A stretch of DNA of 64,000 nt from Clostridium_AF sediminicola (GTDB lineage Bacteria; Bacillota; Clostridia; Clostridiales; Clostridiaceae). Positions 35,131 through 43,848 of the stretch are shown here, in pieces (position 1 is the first letter of the stretch; every line of letters starts with the position of its first letter). The stretch covers positions 248,001-312,000 of the forward strand of contig NZ_BAABMF010000001.1 of NCBI RefSeq assembly GCF_050402865.1. Direction: 5' to 3'. The position numbers were made by a program, and so were the translations under genes. Below the pieces are notes generated by a model, which saw only the letters and a list, made by a program, of their open reading frames with translations, was not told the origin of the DNA and made no database searches.

Positions 35131-35150
35131 AAAAAAAAGCCCATAGGCTT
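35131..35150 (-). terminator. intrinsic terminator after fakA
   Basis: AAGCC/GGCTT stem (35137-35141 with 35146-35150), extended by A/T pairs, with eight T residues following on the minus strand. The nearby stretch 35093-35110 loosely resembles the heptad arrays seen at 54222-54250 and may be a decayed copy. Confidence 0.8.
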
Positions 35151-35152
35151 TT

Positions 35153-36793
35153 TTATTCAGCTGATATTATAAAATAGTATAATGGCTGCTCACCGTTGAA
35201 ACTTTGAACATCAATGTCTTCATATTTTTCTTCAAATATTTCAATCATTTTGTTTACTCTATCTTCATCACAATCTTCACCATAGAAAATCGTCAACAAC
35301 TCCGTATCTTCATCAACTATAGATTCAATCAAATCAGAAGCAACTTCGTAAGGTTCTTCTCCTATTTCAGAAATCTTACCTTCAACTAGTCCTAGAATAT
35401 TACCTTCACTTATTTTTCTTCCATCCATTTCAGTATCTCTAACTGCATATGTTACAGAAGCTGTTTTTACTGTTGAAATTATTTCTTTCATGTTTTCTAG
35501 GTTTTCTTCAGCTGTAGCTTCTCCATTAAATGCTGTAATGGCAGTAATTCCTTGTGGTATTGTTTTAGATGGTATAACATATACATTTTTATCTGTTAAT
35601 TTCGTAGCTTGTTCAGCTGCCATTATTATATTTTTATTATTAGGAAGAATAAAAATATTTCTTGCATTAAGTGATTGAATTCTATCTAAGATATCTTGGG
35701 TACTAGGATTCATTGTTTGGCCACCCTCTATTACTGAATCCACTCCAATATCGTTAAATATTGTCTTTAGTCCAGTTCCCATAACAACACTGATAAATCC
35801 AAATTCTTTTTCTTCAACTACTTCTTCAATCACTTCTCCAGCAGCGTATTCAGATTCTAGTATTTCTCTATGCTCTTCTCTCATATTATCAATTTTTATT
35901 TTAGAAATTTCTCCTATTTTAACTGCCTCAGACAATACAAACCCAGGATCATTTGTATGTATATGTGTTTTTATTACATCATCCATTGCTATTACAATGA
36001 TAGAGTCTCCCATTGGAGTAATTGTTTTCTTGAAAGATTCCTGATAATTAGTTGCGTCCTTAGCTTTAATAAAGAATTCAGTACAATATCCAAACTTAAT
36101 TGAGTTAGGATCAATGGTGCTTTGAACTGAAACAAATTGTCCATTGCTTTGTTTCACATCATCTTCAATATCAACATCTAAATCATGAAGCAATGCTTCA
36201 TACATTCCTTTGAAAATTATTAAAAGACCCATTCCACCAGCATCAACTACTTTTGCTTCTTTTAAAGCTGGTAACATTTCAGGTGTTTGATTCAAAACAC
36301 GTTCGCTATACTCACAAACTTCTTCTAGAAGCTTTGTAATATCAGCTTCTTCACTTTCTACGGCTTTTTCGCCTGCTGAACGAATAATTGTAAGTATAGT
36401 ACCTTCTGTAGGTCTCATAACTGCCTTATACGCGTATTTTGAACCCTGCATTATAGCTTCAGCAAATTGAATAGAATCCACTTCATTGTATCCTTCTAAT
36501 CCTTTTGCAATCCCTCTAAAAATTTGAGAAAGAATAACTCCAGAGTTTCCTCTTGCACCCATCAAAGCACCACGAGATATCAATCTGCTGATTTCTCCTA
36601 TTGAATTACTTTCACAATCTTTTATTTCTTCTACGGCACTTTTGAATGTCATTGACATATTTGTACCAGTATCACCATCAGGAACAGGAAATACATTTAA
36701 AGAATTACAAAATTCCTTTTGTTTTTCTAAGTTATTTGATGCATTTATTACCATGTTTTTAAGTTTAATTCCATCTATTTTGAAATATTCCAA
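35153..36793 (-). CDS. fakA: fatty acid kinase catalytic subunit FakA (YloV, DAK-like)
   Basis: Phosphorylates fatty acids presented by DegV/FakB proteins, feeding exogenous fatty acids to PlsX. The 546-residue protein has the DAK phosphatase-fold signature NVFPVPDGDTGTNMSMT (about residues 34-50), SRGALMGARGNSGVILSQI, VDAGGMGLL, and a C-terminal EDD-fold half. It starts with TTG at 36793, 9 nt after GGAGG. It follows yloU by 14 nt. Confidence 0.93.
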   Translation of the reverse strand: MEYFKIDGIKLKNMVINASNNLEKQKEFCNSLNVFPVPDGDTGTNMSMTFKSAVEEIKDCESNSIGEISRLISRGALMGARGNSGVILSQIFRGIAKGLEGYNEVDSIQFAEAIMQGSKYAYKAVMRPTEGTILTIIRSAGEKAVESEEADITKLLEEVCEYSERVLNQTPEMLPALKEAKVVDAGGMGLLIIFKGMYEALLHDLDVDIEDDVKQSNGQFVSVQSTIDPNSIKFGYCTEFFIKAKDATNYQESFKKTITPMGDSIIVIAMDDVIKTHIHTNDPGFVLSEAVKIGEISKIKIDNMREEHREILESEYAAGEVIEEVVEEKEFGFISVVMGTGLKTIFNDIGVDSVIEGGQTMNPSTQDILDRIQSLNARNIFILPNNKNIIMAAEQATKLTDKNVYVIPSKTIPQGITAITAFNGEATAEENLENMKEIISTVKTASVTYAVRDTEMDGRKISEGNILGLVEGKISEIGEEPYEVASDLIESIVDEDTELLTIFYGEDCDEDRVNKMIEIFEEKYEDIDVQSFNGEQPLYYFIISAE

Positions 36794-36807
36794 TTTACAG
36801 TACCTCC

Positions 36808-37155
36808 TTAAACCCTTACACCTTGAACATTTACTGTGATACTTGAAACCTTTAAGCCAGTATAATTTTCTAAATTATACTTAATTTTTTGAATAATATT
36901 ATTAGCTATAACAGATATCTTTGTTCCATATTCAACAATTACATACAATTCGATATTCATAACATTATTTTTATTGTGAATCTTAACACCTTTGCTATAA
37001 TTTTCTCCTTTTATCAACTCCCATAGGCCATCAGTTGCATTTTTAGATGCCATACCAACAACACCATAACATTCCATAGTTGATAATCCTACTATATCTG
37101 CTAAAACTTCTTCCGAATAATGAATTGCACCAAAATTATTGGAAAGTTCCGTCAT
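36808..37155 (-). CDS. yloU: Asp23/Gls24 family protein YloU
   Basis: A 115-residue Asp23-family envelope stress protein. The function is poorly known, but it is almost always paired with fakA. It has GAIHYSEEVLADIVGLSTME and YGVVGMAS at the start and GLKVSSITVNVQGVRV at the end. The ATG at 37155 follows AGGAGG; longer readings lack a site. Its promoter lies close upstream. Confidence 0.93.
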   Translation of the reverse strand: MTELSNNFGAIHYSEEVLADIVGLSTMECYGVVGMASKNATDGLWELIKGENYSKGVKIHNKNNVMNIELYVIVEYGTKISVIANNIIQKIKYNLENYTGLKVSSITVNVQGVRV

Positions 37156-37190
37156 ATTATATTCCTCCTTAATAACCATAGATAGTATTT

Positions 37191-37219
37191 ATTGTATATT
37201 ATAATAAAGATTTTATCAA
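37191..37219 (-). promoter_or_regulatory. probable sigma-A promoter of yloU-fakA
   Basis: TTGATA (37214-37219) and TACAAT (37191-37196), 17 nt apart on the minus strand, in the divergent gap with rpmB. Confidence 0.55.
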
Positions 37220-37276
37220 GAACACACCAAAAAATATAAGTTAAAATTAAAAATTTAATTATTTCTAAAATTTAGT

Positions 37277-37306
37277 TTGCATTTTTATCCTTGTCTGTGG
37301 TAAAAT
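37277..37306 (+). promoter_or_regulatory. probable sigma-A promoter of rpmB
   Basis: TTGCAT (37277-37282) and TAAAAT (37301-37306), 18 nt apart on the plus strand, about 40 nt before the ribosome site. The short leader holds GGTACGTGGGTAGGTA. Confidence 0.6.
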
Positions 37307-37356
37307 ATTAAACGGTACGTGGGTAGGTATTATCTTTATGACAGGAGGTGTCTTTA

Positions 37357-37548
37357 ATGTCTAAAAGTTGTGATATATGCGGAAAAGGTGTTATTTCTGG
37401 TGTTCAATATAGCCACTCTCATCGTCAATCAAAGAGGAGATGGGCTCCAAACGTTAGAAAAGTAAAGGCGGTAGTTAACGGAACACCTAAAACTTTAAAA
37501 GTTTGTACTAGATGTTTACGTTCTGGAAAAGTCCAAAGAGCTGTTTAG
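37357..37548 (+). CDS. rpmB: 50S ribosomal protein L28, zinc form
   Basis: The 63-residue product MSKSCDICGKGVISGVQYSH is L28. CDICG and CTRCLRSGKV supply the four zinc cysteines. The ATG at 37357 follows AGGAGGTG; a GTG 9 nt upstream overlaps that site. It is a single-gene unit with its own promoter and terminator, divergent from yloU as in B. subtilis. Confidence 0.96.
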   Translation: MSKSCDICGKGVISGVQYSHSHRQSKRRWAPNVRKVKAVVNGTPKTLKVCTRCLRSGKVQRAV

Positions 37549-37560
37549 TACTCTAAATAA

Positions 37561-37592
37561 AAAATGCAATTGAAGTCAATTGCATTTTTTGT
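37561..37592 (+). terminator. intrinsic terminator after rpmB
   Basis: A 13-bp perfect stem (37561-37573 with 37576-37588) with a T run on the plus strand. The stem also has A residues on the other side, so it could stop transcription both ways. The 250 nt from 37593 to 37840 hold nothing recognisable: no convincing frame, promoter or structured element. Confidence 0.9.
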
Positions 37593-37840
37593 TTTTCACA
37601 AAGATTTTAAGTACTGCTGAAATGAATTTGGGCAATTTTATTGCAACTATTTTCATATAACCCTCCCAAAAATTCTCATAGGCTTTTTAGTTAGACTATC
37701 AATATATACCATTCTAAAAATTGTTAAAATTCCAACTATAAAAAAAATATACGAATCAAGTTTTACTATTATAAACCTATATGTGATTATAAAACTGCAC
37801 TTATATAGTATGCATCTAGTAGTATATGTGTTACTGTTTT

Positions 37841-38476
37841 TTAATCTTGAGAATAAAAAACTATTAAAATACCCGAACTAAATGAAATTGTCACAGTATT
37901 ATCAATAAATTCATTTGAAACAGTAAGTGCATCACCTTTTTTTAAATCATAATCAACCAATTCATATTTAGCTCCAAGTATTGATAGATTGCCAACCATC
38001 TCTGAAAATGGCATTACAGAAAAATACTCTCCATAGTTTCCTGATAAACTAACATTCTTGCAAGTTAAAAATATTTTATTGTTATCATCCTTTATTGATG
38101 CCTTAATAGAATTTTTCATACACTTATATAGCAATGCAAGGTTGCCAAAAAAATGATCCATTCTAGACCCTGTACATCCTAAAAAAACAATTTCTTTAGC
38201 TCCTAACTCTATTGCCTTGCTTAATGCTAATTCAGTGTCTGTAAAATCTTTTTCTGGAGGGAATTTCTCCACAATACATTTTTCATTTTTAAAAAAATCC
38301 AAAATGTTCTTTTCAATAGAATCAAAATCTCCTAATAAATAATTTGGAGTTAGTTTATATTCAAAAAAACAATTAGCTCCACTGTCAGCACATATAACAA
38401 CATCGCTCTTCTTAATCTGATCTTTCAAAAGAAAGCGGGAGGGTTTAAAACCTCCCGATACAATAGTAACTCTCAT
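37841..38476 (-). CDS. thiN: thiamine pyrophosphokinase
   Basis: Makes thiamine diphosphate from thiamine and ATP. The 211-residue protein has VICADSGANCF, LGDFDSIE, FPPEKDFTDTELALSKAIE and GCTGSRMDHFFGNL, all diagnostic. Its ATG overlaps the rpe stop by 1 nt (TAATG), the standard rsgA-rpe-thiN order. A strong GC-rich inverted repeat at 38436-38457 lies inside the first codons. No TPP riboswitch precedes the operon. Confidence 0.95.
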   Translation of the reverse strand: MRVTIVSGGFKPSRFLLKDQIKKSDVVICADSGANCFFEYKLTPNYLLGDFDSIEKNILDFFKNEKCIVEKFPPEKDFTDTELALSKAIELGAKEIVFLGCTGSRMDHFFGNLALLYKCMKNSIKASIKDDNNKIFLTCKNVSLSGNYGEYFSVMPFSEMVGNLSILGAKYELVDYDLKKGDALTVSNEFIDNTVTISFSSGILIVFYSQD

Positions 38477-39126
38477 TATATACCCACTCTTAAATCTTTA
38501 ATATTCTTTTCTATTTCACCATCTTTAAAAACTGCAGATCCTGCAACAATTAGATTTGCTCCACATGAAACGGCTTCTTTAATATTATGTGCTTTTATCC
38601 CACCATCTACTTGAATTAATAAATCTTTATTATACTGTTCTGCTAATTCTTTTACTTCTCTAATTTTGTCTGAACAATAATTTATATACTTTTGACCTCC
38701 AAAGCCTGGATTAACACTCATGATTAATACTAAATCAACTTTTTCTATTAAATGTTTAATAAAAGACACAGGCGTTGCTGGATTTAATGAAATTCCTGCT
38801 TTAATGCCAAAACTTTTAATGTAGTCAATAGTCCTATCAAGATGTTTTTCAGCTTCATAATGTACAGTTATCAAATCAGCACCTGCGTTAACAAATTCTT
38901 CTATAAAACGCGATGGAGTTTCAATCATTAAATGTACATCAAACATCATATTTGTAATAGGTCTTAAAGCTGAAATAACTGGAAAACCAAATGAAATATT
39001 AGGCACAAAACTACCATCCATAACATCTATATGGAGCACCTCTATACCATTACGTTCTAATTCCCTAACATCTTTTTCTAAACATTTAAAATCTGCTGAT
39101 AAAATTGATGGAGCTATTCTTACCAT
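38476..39126 (-). CDS. rpe: ribulose-phosphate 3-epimerase
   Basis: Interconverts ribulose-5-P and xylulose-5-P in the pentose phosphate pathway. The 216-residue TIM-barrel protein has IAPSILSADF, VLHIDVMDGSFVPNISFG, DVHLMIETP, MSVNPGFGGQKYI and VDGGI. The ATG lies inside the rsgA end (7-nt overlap) after AAAGGGGG. Confidence 0.97.
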   Translation of the reverse strand: MVRIAPSILSADFKCLEKDVRELERNGIEVLHIDVMDGSFVPNISFGFPVISALRPITNMMFDVHLMIETPSRFIEEFVNAGADLITVHYEAEKHLDRTIDYIKSFGIKAGISLNPATPVSFIKHLIEKVDLVLIMSVNPGFGGQKYINYCSDKIREVKELAEQYNKDLLIQVDGGIKAHNIKEAVSCGANLIVAGSAVFKDGEIEKNIKDLRVGI

Positions 39127-39992
39127 CTTTTGTTTCCCCCTTTTTCATATTCTTCTAATAATTTGACATAAAAATTATATCTCAACTCATTAATTTTTCC
39201 TTCTTCTAACGCATTTTTTATACTACATTTTGGCTCTTTATAATGCATACATCTAGAAAATTTACATCCACTTCGATAATCCCAAAATTCTGGAAAATAT
39301 TCTTGGATTTCACCTTTATCTTGGAATTGAATATCTAAAGTCGAGAATCCAGGAGTATCCACAAGCAATCCCCCTTCAATGGGTACAAGTTCACTGTGCC
39401 TAGTAGTATGCTTCCCTCTGCGTAATCTATCACTAATTTTTCCAGTTTCCATCACTTCAGAACCTACAATTTTATTCAAAATTGTAGATTTTCCTACTCC
39501 TGAAGGTCCACAAAACACAGAAATATTGCCATTTAAATTTTCTTTTATTTCATCAATTCCAACACCCTCTTTAGCATGTAATAAAATAGTTTTATAACCT
39601 GCGTCTTTCACCATTTTTATTGCAACATTATTCAAATACATATTATCTAAATCTACTTTATTAAAACAAACTATTACATGTATCTCATTCATTTCACATT
39701 GAATTAAAAATCTATTTAATAAGTCTAAATTTATATCTGGATGTTTTACTGCAAAAACAACAAATGCTTGTGTAATATTAGAAACTAGAGGTCTTTTAAG
39801 TATATTCTTCCTTTTAAGTATTTTTTCAACGGATCCTTTATCATTTTTCATAATGGAAATTTCTACTCTATCTCCTACAACGGGCGATTCCCCATTATTT
39901 CTAAATTTACCTCTTGCTTTACACTCAATGATTTTATCATCAACTTTTACATAATAAAATCCTGCTATTCCTTTGATTATAATTCCTTCCAT
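39120..39992 (-). CDS. rsgA: small ribosomal subunit biogenesis GTPase RsgA
   Basis: Late 30S assembly GTPase. The 290-residue protein has an N-terminal OB fold, permuted G motifs (FNKVDL, then GPSGVGKSTILN, then VDTPGFSTLD), and a C-terminal zinc site (CKFSRCMHYKEPKC). It lies 12 nt after prkC, as in B. subtilis, where PrkC phosphorylates this GTPase. Confidence 0.96.
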   Translation of the reverse strand: MEGIIIKGIAGFYYVKVDDKIIECKARGKFRNNGESPVVGDRVEISIMKNDKGSVEKILKRKNILKRPLVSNITQAFVVFAVKHPDINLDLLNRFLIQCEMNEIHVIVCFNKVDLDNMYLNNVAIKMVKDAGYKTILLHAKEGVGIDEIKENLNGNISVFCGPSGVGKSTILNKIVGSEVMETGKISDRLRRGKHTTRHSELVPIEGGLLVDTPGFSTLDIQFQDKGEIQEYFPEFWDYRSGCKFSRCMHYKEPKCSIKNALEEGKINELRYNFYVKLLEEYEKGGNKRW

Positions 39993-40004
39993 AAGTCCTC
40001 CTCA

Positions 40005-42044
40005 TTAGGGGTTGCTTGTTTCACCAGTTTCTTGATTATTTGGTTCAGTAGGTCCAGTAGGTCCATTAACTTCAGTAGCATTACCATTATCTATATTATC
40101 ACCAGGTTGATTAGGTCCATCTGGATTTTCTGGATTATCCGTATTGTCGTCTGGTTCAGAAGAACTAGGTTCAGATTGAATATTGATACTGCTACCTTTT
40201 TCAATTTCAGTGCCAGCATTAATATTTTGAGAAACAATTATAAAGTCATCTTCACCATCTACTAAAAGAACTAAATCTAATTTTCCCATAATTTCTTTGG
40301 CCTGAAGTATAGTTTTTCCAACTAATTTAGGAGCTTTAACTAATTCAGGCTTGTAAACATAATAAGTTAAACTTATCTTAGTGTTTACCTCAACCTGAAG
40401 ATCCTGTTCTAAACTCTGAATTATTACTTGAGAATCTAGAGCTTTATCTCCAGTAGTAACTTGATTTACCTCTCCTAATATCAACTTTGCTTTTTCTATT
40501 AACAAAACAGCGTCGTTATATTTTTTTTGCACTAATAAAGGTACATATGTTGTTTCAACAGCTTTTCCTTCGCTTATTTTTAAATCTATAACGGAAGTTT
40601 CTTTAACTTCTGAACCAGCTTTTAAGCTCTGCCATACAACGTTATTCTTTGCTATATTTTCATGATTTATATATTCTACTTTCCCAAAACTGATGTTAGA
40701 TTTTAGAATTATTTCCTTCGCTTTTTCAAAACTTATGTTTTGTAAATCAGGAACAGTAACTGTATCCACCCCTGAACTTACAAGAACTTTTATTTCACTA
40801 ATTTCATTTTTATCAATTTCAGATCCTTCATAGGGATAGCATTGCACTATAGTCCCTTTTTCTTCAGTACTTTTAACAACTGTAGGAATTAATTTTAAAT
40901 TAAATTTATTCAATAGTATCTCTGCCTCTTCCTTTTGAAGTCCTACAATAGCAGGTACATTGATGTAATCTGGAGATTTTTCTGTATTGTCTTTGCTATT
41001 AAACTTGTTTCCAGCTAAAACATAAGAACTGAAAAATATTGCTACTGCTGCAACAATAGTAAATAATGCTATTAAAATACTTTTTTTCTTAGTCTTTTTG
41101 TTTTTAGCATTATCATTATCATCCTCATCTTTATTATTAGCTAATTCATTAAGTTCATTTTCTAGATTAATAGGAGTAATAATCCTTGTAACTTCATTAT
41201 CGTTTATAGAATCTATATTCGAAGATGGATTATTTTTGATTTTTAATAAGTCTTTTAAAACATCCCCAGCATTTTTATATCTTTTGAATTTTTCTTTTTC
41301 CAAGCACTTTAATATTATGCTATTTAGTCCAATAGGTATATTGGGATTAACTTCAATTGGCGGCTTTACATTTTCTTGAATATGCTTCAATGCTACAGCT
41401 ACAGGGCTTACAGCATCAAAAGGCACTTCACCTGTCACAAGTTCATACAAAACTACTCCGAATGAGTATATATCTGTCTGACTATCAACTACATTCCCCT
41501 TTGCTTGTTCTGGGGATATATAGTGAGCAGAACCTACTATTCGCTCTGAATTTGTAATTGTTGCTGAAGATGTAGCTTTAGCAATTCCAAAATCTGTTAT
41601 CTTAATATTGCCTTCACCATTTAATAAAATATTATGTGGTTTTATATCTCTATGAACTATATTTTTATTGTGTGCACATTTCAAAGCACTACCAATTTGG
41701 ATTGCATAATTAAGAACCCTGTCGTTGTCCATAACTTTCTCTTCTTTAATTAATTGCTTTAAATTTTTCCCATCCATATACTCCATTATGATATATATTA
41801 ATCCTTTATCATTCCCTATATCATAAATACCAACAATATTATCATGAGACAAAACAGCAATTGCTAAAGCTTCTGCTCTAAATTTATTAACAAACTCATC
41901 ATTTTCATAATACTGTTTTTTTAATATTTTAATTGCAACAAATCTATGAAGTAAATTACATTTTGCTTTGAATACTTCTGCCATACCACCTTCGCCTATT
42001 TTTTCTAATATTTCATACCTATTATCTAAAATAGTACCAATCAT
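40005..42044 (-). CDS. prkC: Ser/Thr protein kinase with PASTA domains (PrkC/Stk)
   Basis: Membrane kinase that senses muropeptides or lipid II and controls growth, division and germination. The 679-residue protein has a Hanks-type kinase domain (GEGGMAEVFKAKC, VHRDIKPHNILL, DFGIAKAT, GSAHYISPEQAKG) and one transmembrane helix near residue 335. Four PASTA repeats follow (beginning near VPAIVGLQ, VPDLQNIS, VPLLVQKK and APKLVGKT), then a disordered tail rich in Pro, Asn, Asp, Glu and Gly. The ATG at 42044 is 1 nt after the prpC stop. Longer readings run into prpC. Confidence 0.97.
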   Translation of the reverse strand: MIGTILDNRYEILEKIGEGGMAEVFKAKCNLLHRFVAIKILKKQYYENDEFVNKFRAEALAIAVLSHDNIVGIYDIGNDKGLIYIIMEYMDGKNLKQLIKEEKVMDNDRVLNYAIQIGSALKCAHNKNIVHRDIKPHNILLNGEGNIKITDFGIAKATSSATITNSERIVGSAHYISPEQAKGNVVDSQTDIYSFGVVLYELVTGEVPFDAVSPVAVALKHIQENVKPPIEVNPNIPIGLNSIILKCLEKEKFKRYKNAGDVLKDLLKIKNNPSSNIDSINDNEVTRIITPINLENELNELANNKDEDDNDNAKNKKTKKKSILIALFTIVAAVAIFFSSYVLAGNKFNSKDNTEKSPDYINVPAIVGLQKEEAEILLNKFNLKLIPTVVKSTEEKGTIVQCYPYEGSEIDKNEISEIKVLVSSGVDTVTVPDLQNISFEKAKEIILKSNISFGKVEYINHENIAKNNVVWQSLKAGSEVKETSVIDLKISEGKAVETTYVPLLVQKKYNDAVLLIEKAKLILGEVNQVTTGDKALDSQVIIQSLEQDLQVEVNTKISLTYYVYKPELVKAPKLVGKTILQAKEIMGKLDLVLLVDGEDDFIIVSQNINAGTEIEKGSSINIQSEPSSSEPDDNTDNPENPDGPNQPGDNIDNGNATEVNGPTGPTEPNNQETGETSNP

Positions 42045-42045
42045 T

Positions 42046-42780
42046 TTAGCACTCGCCTCCACAAATAACAGAAATATTATCTCTGCTTCCTTTTTCAATA
42101 CTCATCATCACAAGTTTTTTACACACTTTATCTAAAGTGATTTTTTTTATAACTTTAAGAATTTCTTCATTAGTCACTACATTTGAAAGTCCATCAGTAC
42201 ATAAGAGTATATGTGATATTTTATTATTTTCTAAATGATAAAAATCCACCTCTACGTCTAAATTAGTTCCAAGAGCTCTCGTTATAATATTCTTACTTGG
42301 GTGATTTCTTGCTTCTTCTTCTGTTATTGAACCAATATCAACTAATTCTTGAACTAAAGAATGGTCTTTAGTTATACGTGAAATACTTCCGTTTTTAACT
42401 ATGTAGCATCGGCTGTCCCCTACATTTATTACGTATATGTCATTTTTATTTATCAAACAAGCTGTTATAGTTGTTCCCATACCATTGTACTCGTTGTTTA
42501 AATTTGCTAAACTATTAATTTTTTCATTAGCAGTTTTAACCGCATTAATTAATTGCTCTTTTGCATTAGATATTTTTGCATTATTAAAAAAGTCAACAAG
42601 TGTCTTTACCGCAACCTCGCTTGCAACTTCACCAGCATTATGACCTCCCATACCATCCGCTACTACTAATAAATCAAAACTTTCATTAGAATAATGACCT
42701 ATACAGTCCTCGTTTAATTCTCTATATTTCCCTTTATCAGTCATTTTGAATATTTCCCATTTTTTCCTCTGGATATTCAT
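42046..42780 (-). CDS. prpC: PP2C-type protein phosphatase PrpC (Stp)
   Basis: Removes phosphates added by PrkC. The 244-residue metal-dependent phosphatase has RELNEDCIG, VVADGMGGHNAGEVAS (metal-binding Asp), NVGDSRCYIV, TKDHSLVQELV, and SRDNISVICGG. The ATG at 42780 lies 10 nt after AAGGGG. A second ATG 36 nt later has no ribosome site, so the longer form with a first beta strand was kept. It is coupled to prkC. Confidence 0.96.
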   Translation of the reverse strand: MNIQRKKWEIFKMTDKGKYRELNEDCIGHYSNESFDLLVVADGMGGHNAGEVASEVAVKTLVDFFNNAKISNAKEQLINAVKTANEKINSLANLNNEYNGMGTTITACLINKNDIYVINVGDSRCYIVKNGSISRITKDHSLVQELVDIGSITEEEARNHPSKNIITRALGTNLDVEVDFYHLENNKISHILLCTDGLSNVVTNEEILKVIKKITLDKVCKKLVMMSIEKGSRDNISVICGGEC

Positions 42781-42806
42781 TTATAGTCTACCCCTTACAT
42801 TAATAT

Positions 42807-43841
42807 TTATGAAAAGTTTTCCATATGACTTCTTCTAAGTTGGCCACAAGCACCTTCTATATCTTCCCCCATTTTTCTTCTAATGGTAGTTTCTATACCT
42901 TTTTCAAGGAGTCTATCCTTAAATTTTTCAATTGACAATGAATCTGATTTTTTATAAGAATTTTCTTTTATTTCATTTATGGGTATCAAATTAACATGGC
43001 TTGGAAATACTTTTAGCAAATTAGCTAACAAAGATGCATCTTCCTCACTATCATTAACGCCTTTAATAAGCGCATACTCAAATGAAATTCTTCGTTTAGT
43101 TTTGTTATAGTAATATTCACAACTATCTATGATTTCATTTATTGAATATTTTCTTGTTATAGGCATCATTTCAAGACGACTATCATTTCTTGGTGAATGC
43201 AACGAAATGGCTAATGTTATTTGATATTTTCTATCAGCTAAATCTTTTATTCTAGGTACAATCCCGCAAGTTGACAACGTTATATGTCTTGCCCCAATAT
43301 TCAGACTTTCTTGAGATTTAATAAGATCAATAAATTTCACAACATTTTCATAATTATCGAGAGGTTCACCACTTCCCATTAAAACTACATTGGATATTCT
43401 TTCAGCTAAGTAAAGTTGCGCAGTTATAATTTGACCTATTATCTCTCCAGAAGTTAGATTTCTAACCATACCATCTATTGTTGATGCACAAAATGAACAC
43501 CCCATTCTACATCCAACTTGCGTAGAAACACAAATAGAATATCCATGTTTATATTTCATTATTACAGACTCTATAAGGTTATTATCCTCTAGTTTCAAAA
43601 GTAATTTTATGGTTCCATCCGTTTTTGAAACTTGTTCTTTTATAATTTCAGGTATATAAATAGTAAAAGAAGTAGATAATTTCGCCCTAGTTGTTTTTGA
43701 TAGATTTAGCATTTCGGTAAAATTATAAACATTTTTTTTGTAAATCCAATCAAAAATCTGTTTTGCTCTAAATTTGCTTTCTTTATTTTCTAACATCCAT
43801 TGTTGAAGATCATCTAAATTTAAATTAAGGATATTCTCCAT
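42807..43841 (-). CDS. rlmN: dual-specificity rRNA/tRNA adenine-C2 methyltransferase RlmN
   Basis: Radical SAM enzyme that methylates A2503 of 23S rRNA and A37 of some tRNAs. The 344-residue protein has the iron-sulfur motif CRMGCSFC, MGSGEPLDNYENV, and SLHSPRNDSR, plus the C-terminal GIETTIRRKMGEDIEGACGQ holding the mechanistic cysteine. It follows rsmB by 7 nt. Confidence 0.97.
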   Translation of the reverse strand: MENILNLNLDDLQQWMLENKESKFRAKQIFDWIYKKNVYNFTEMLNLSKTTRAKLSTSFTIYIPEIIKEQVSKTDGTIKLLLKLEDNNLIESVIMKYKHGYSICVSTQVGCRMGCSFCASTIDGMVRNLTSGEIIGQIITAQLYLAERISNVVLMGSGEPLDNYENVVKFIDLIKSQESLNIGARHITLSTCGIVPRIKDLADRKYQITLAISLHSPRNDSRLEMMPITRKYSINEIIDSCEYYYNKTKRRISFEYALIKGVNDSEEDASLLANLLKVFPSHVNLIPINEIKENSYKKSDSLSIEKFKDRLLEKGIETTIRRKMGEDIEGACGQLRRSHMENFS

Positions 43842-43848
43842 TTTTAAC

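Noticed and set aside
37593..37840. Possible small gene or RNA in the rpmB-thiN gap
   Set aside because: No frame with a ribosome site, no strong hairpin and no promoter was seen.
42046..42780. Shorter prpC starting 36 nt downstream
   Set aside because: The internal ATG lacks a ribosome site and would remove the first beta strand of the PP2C fold.
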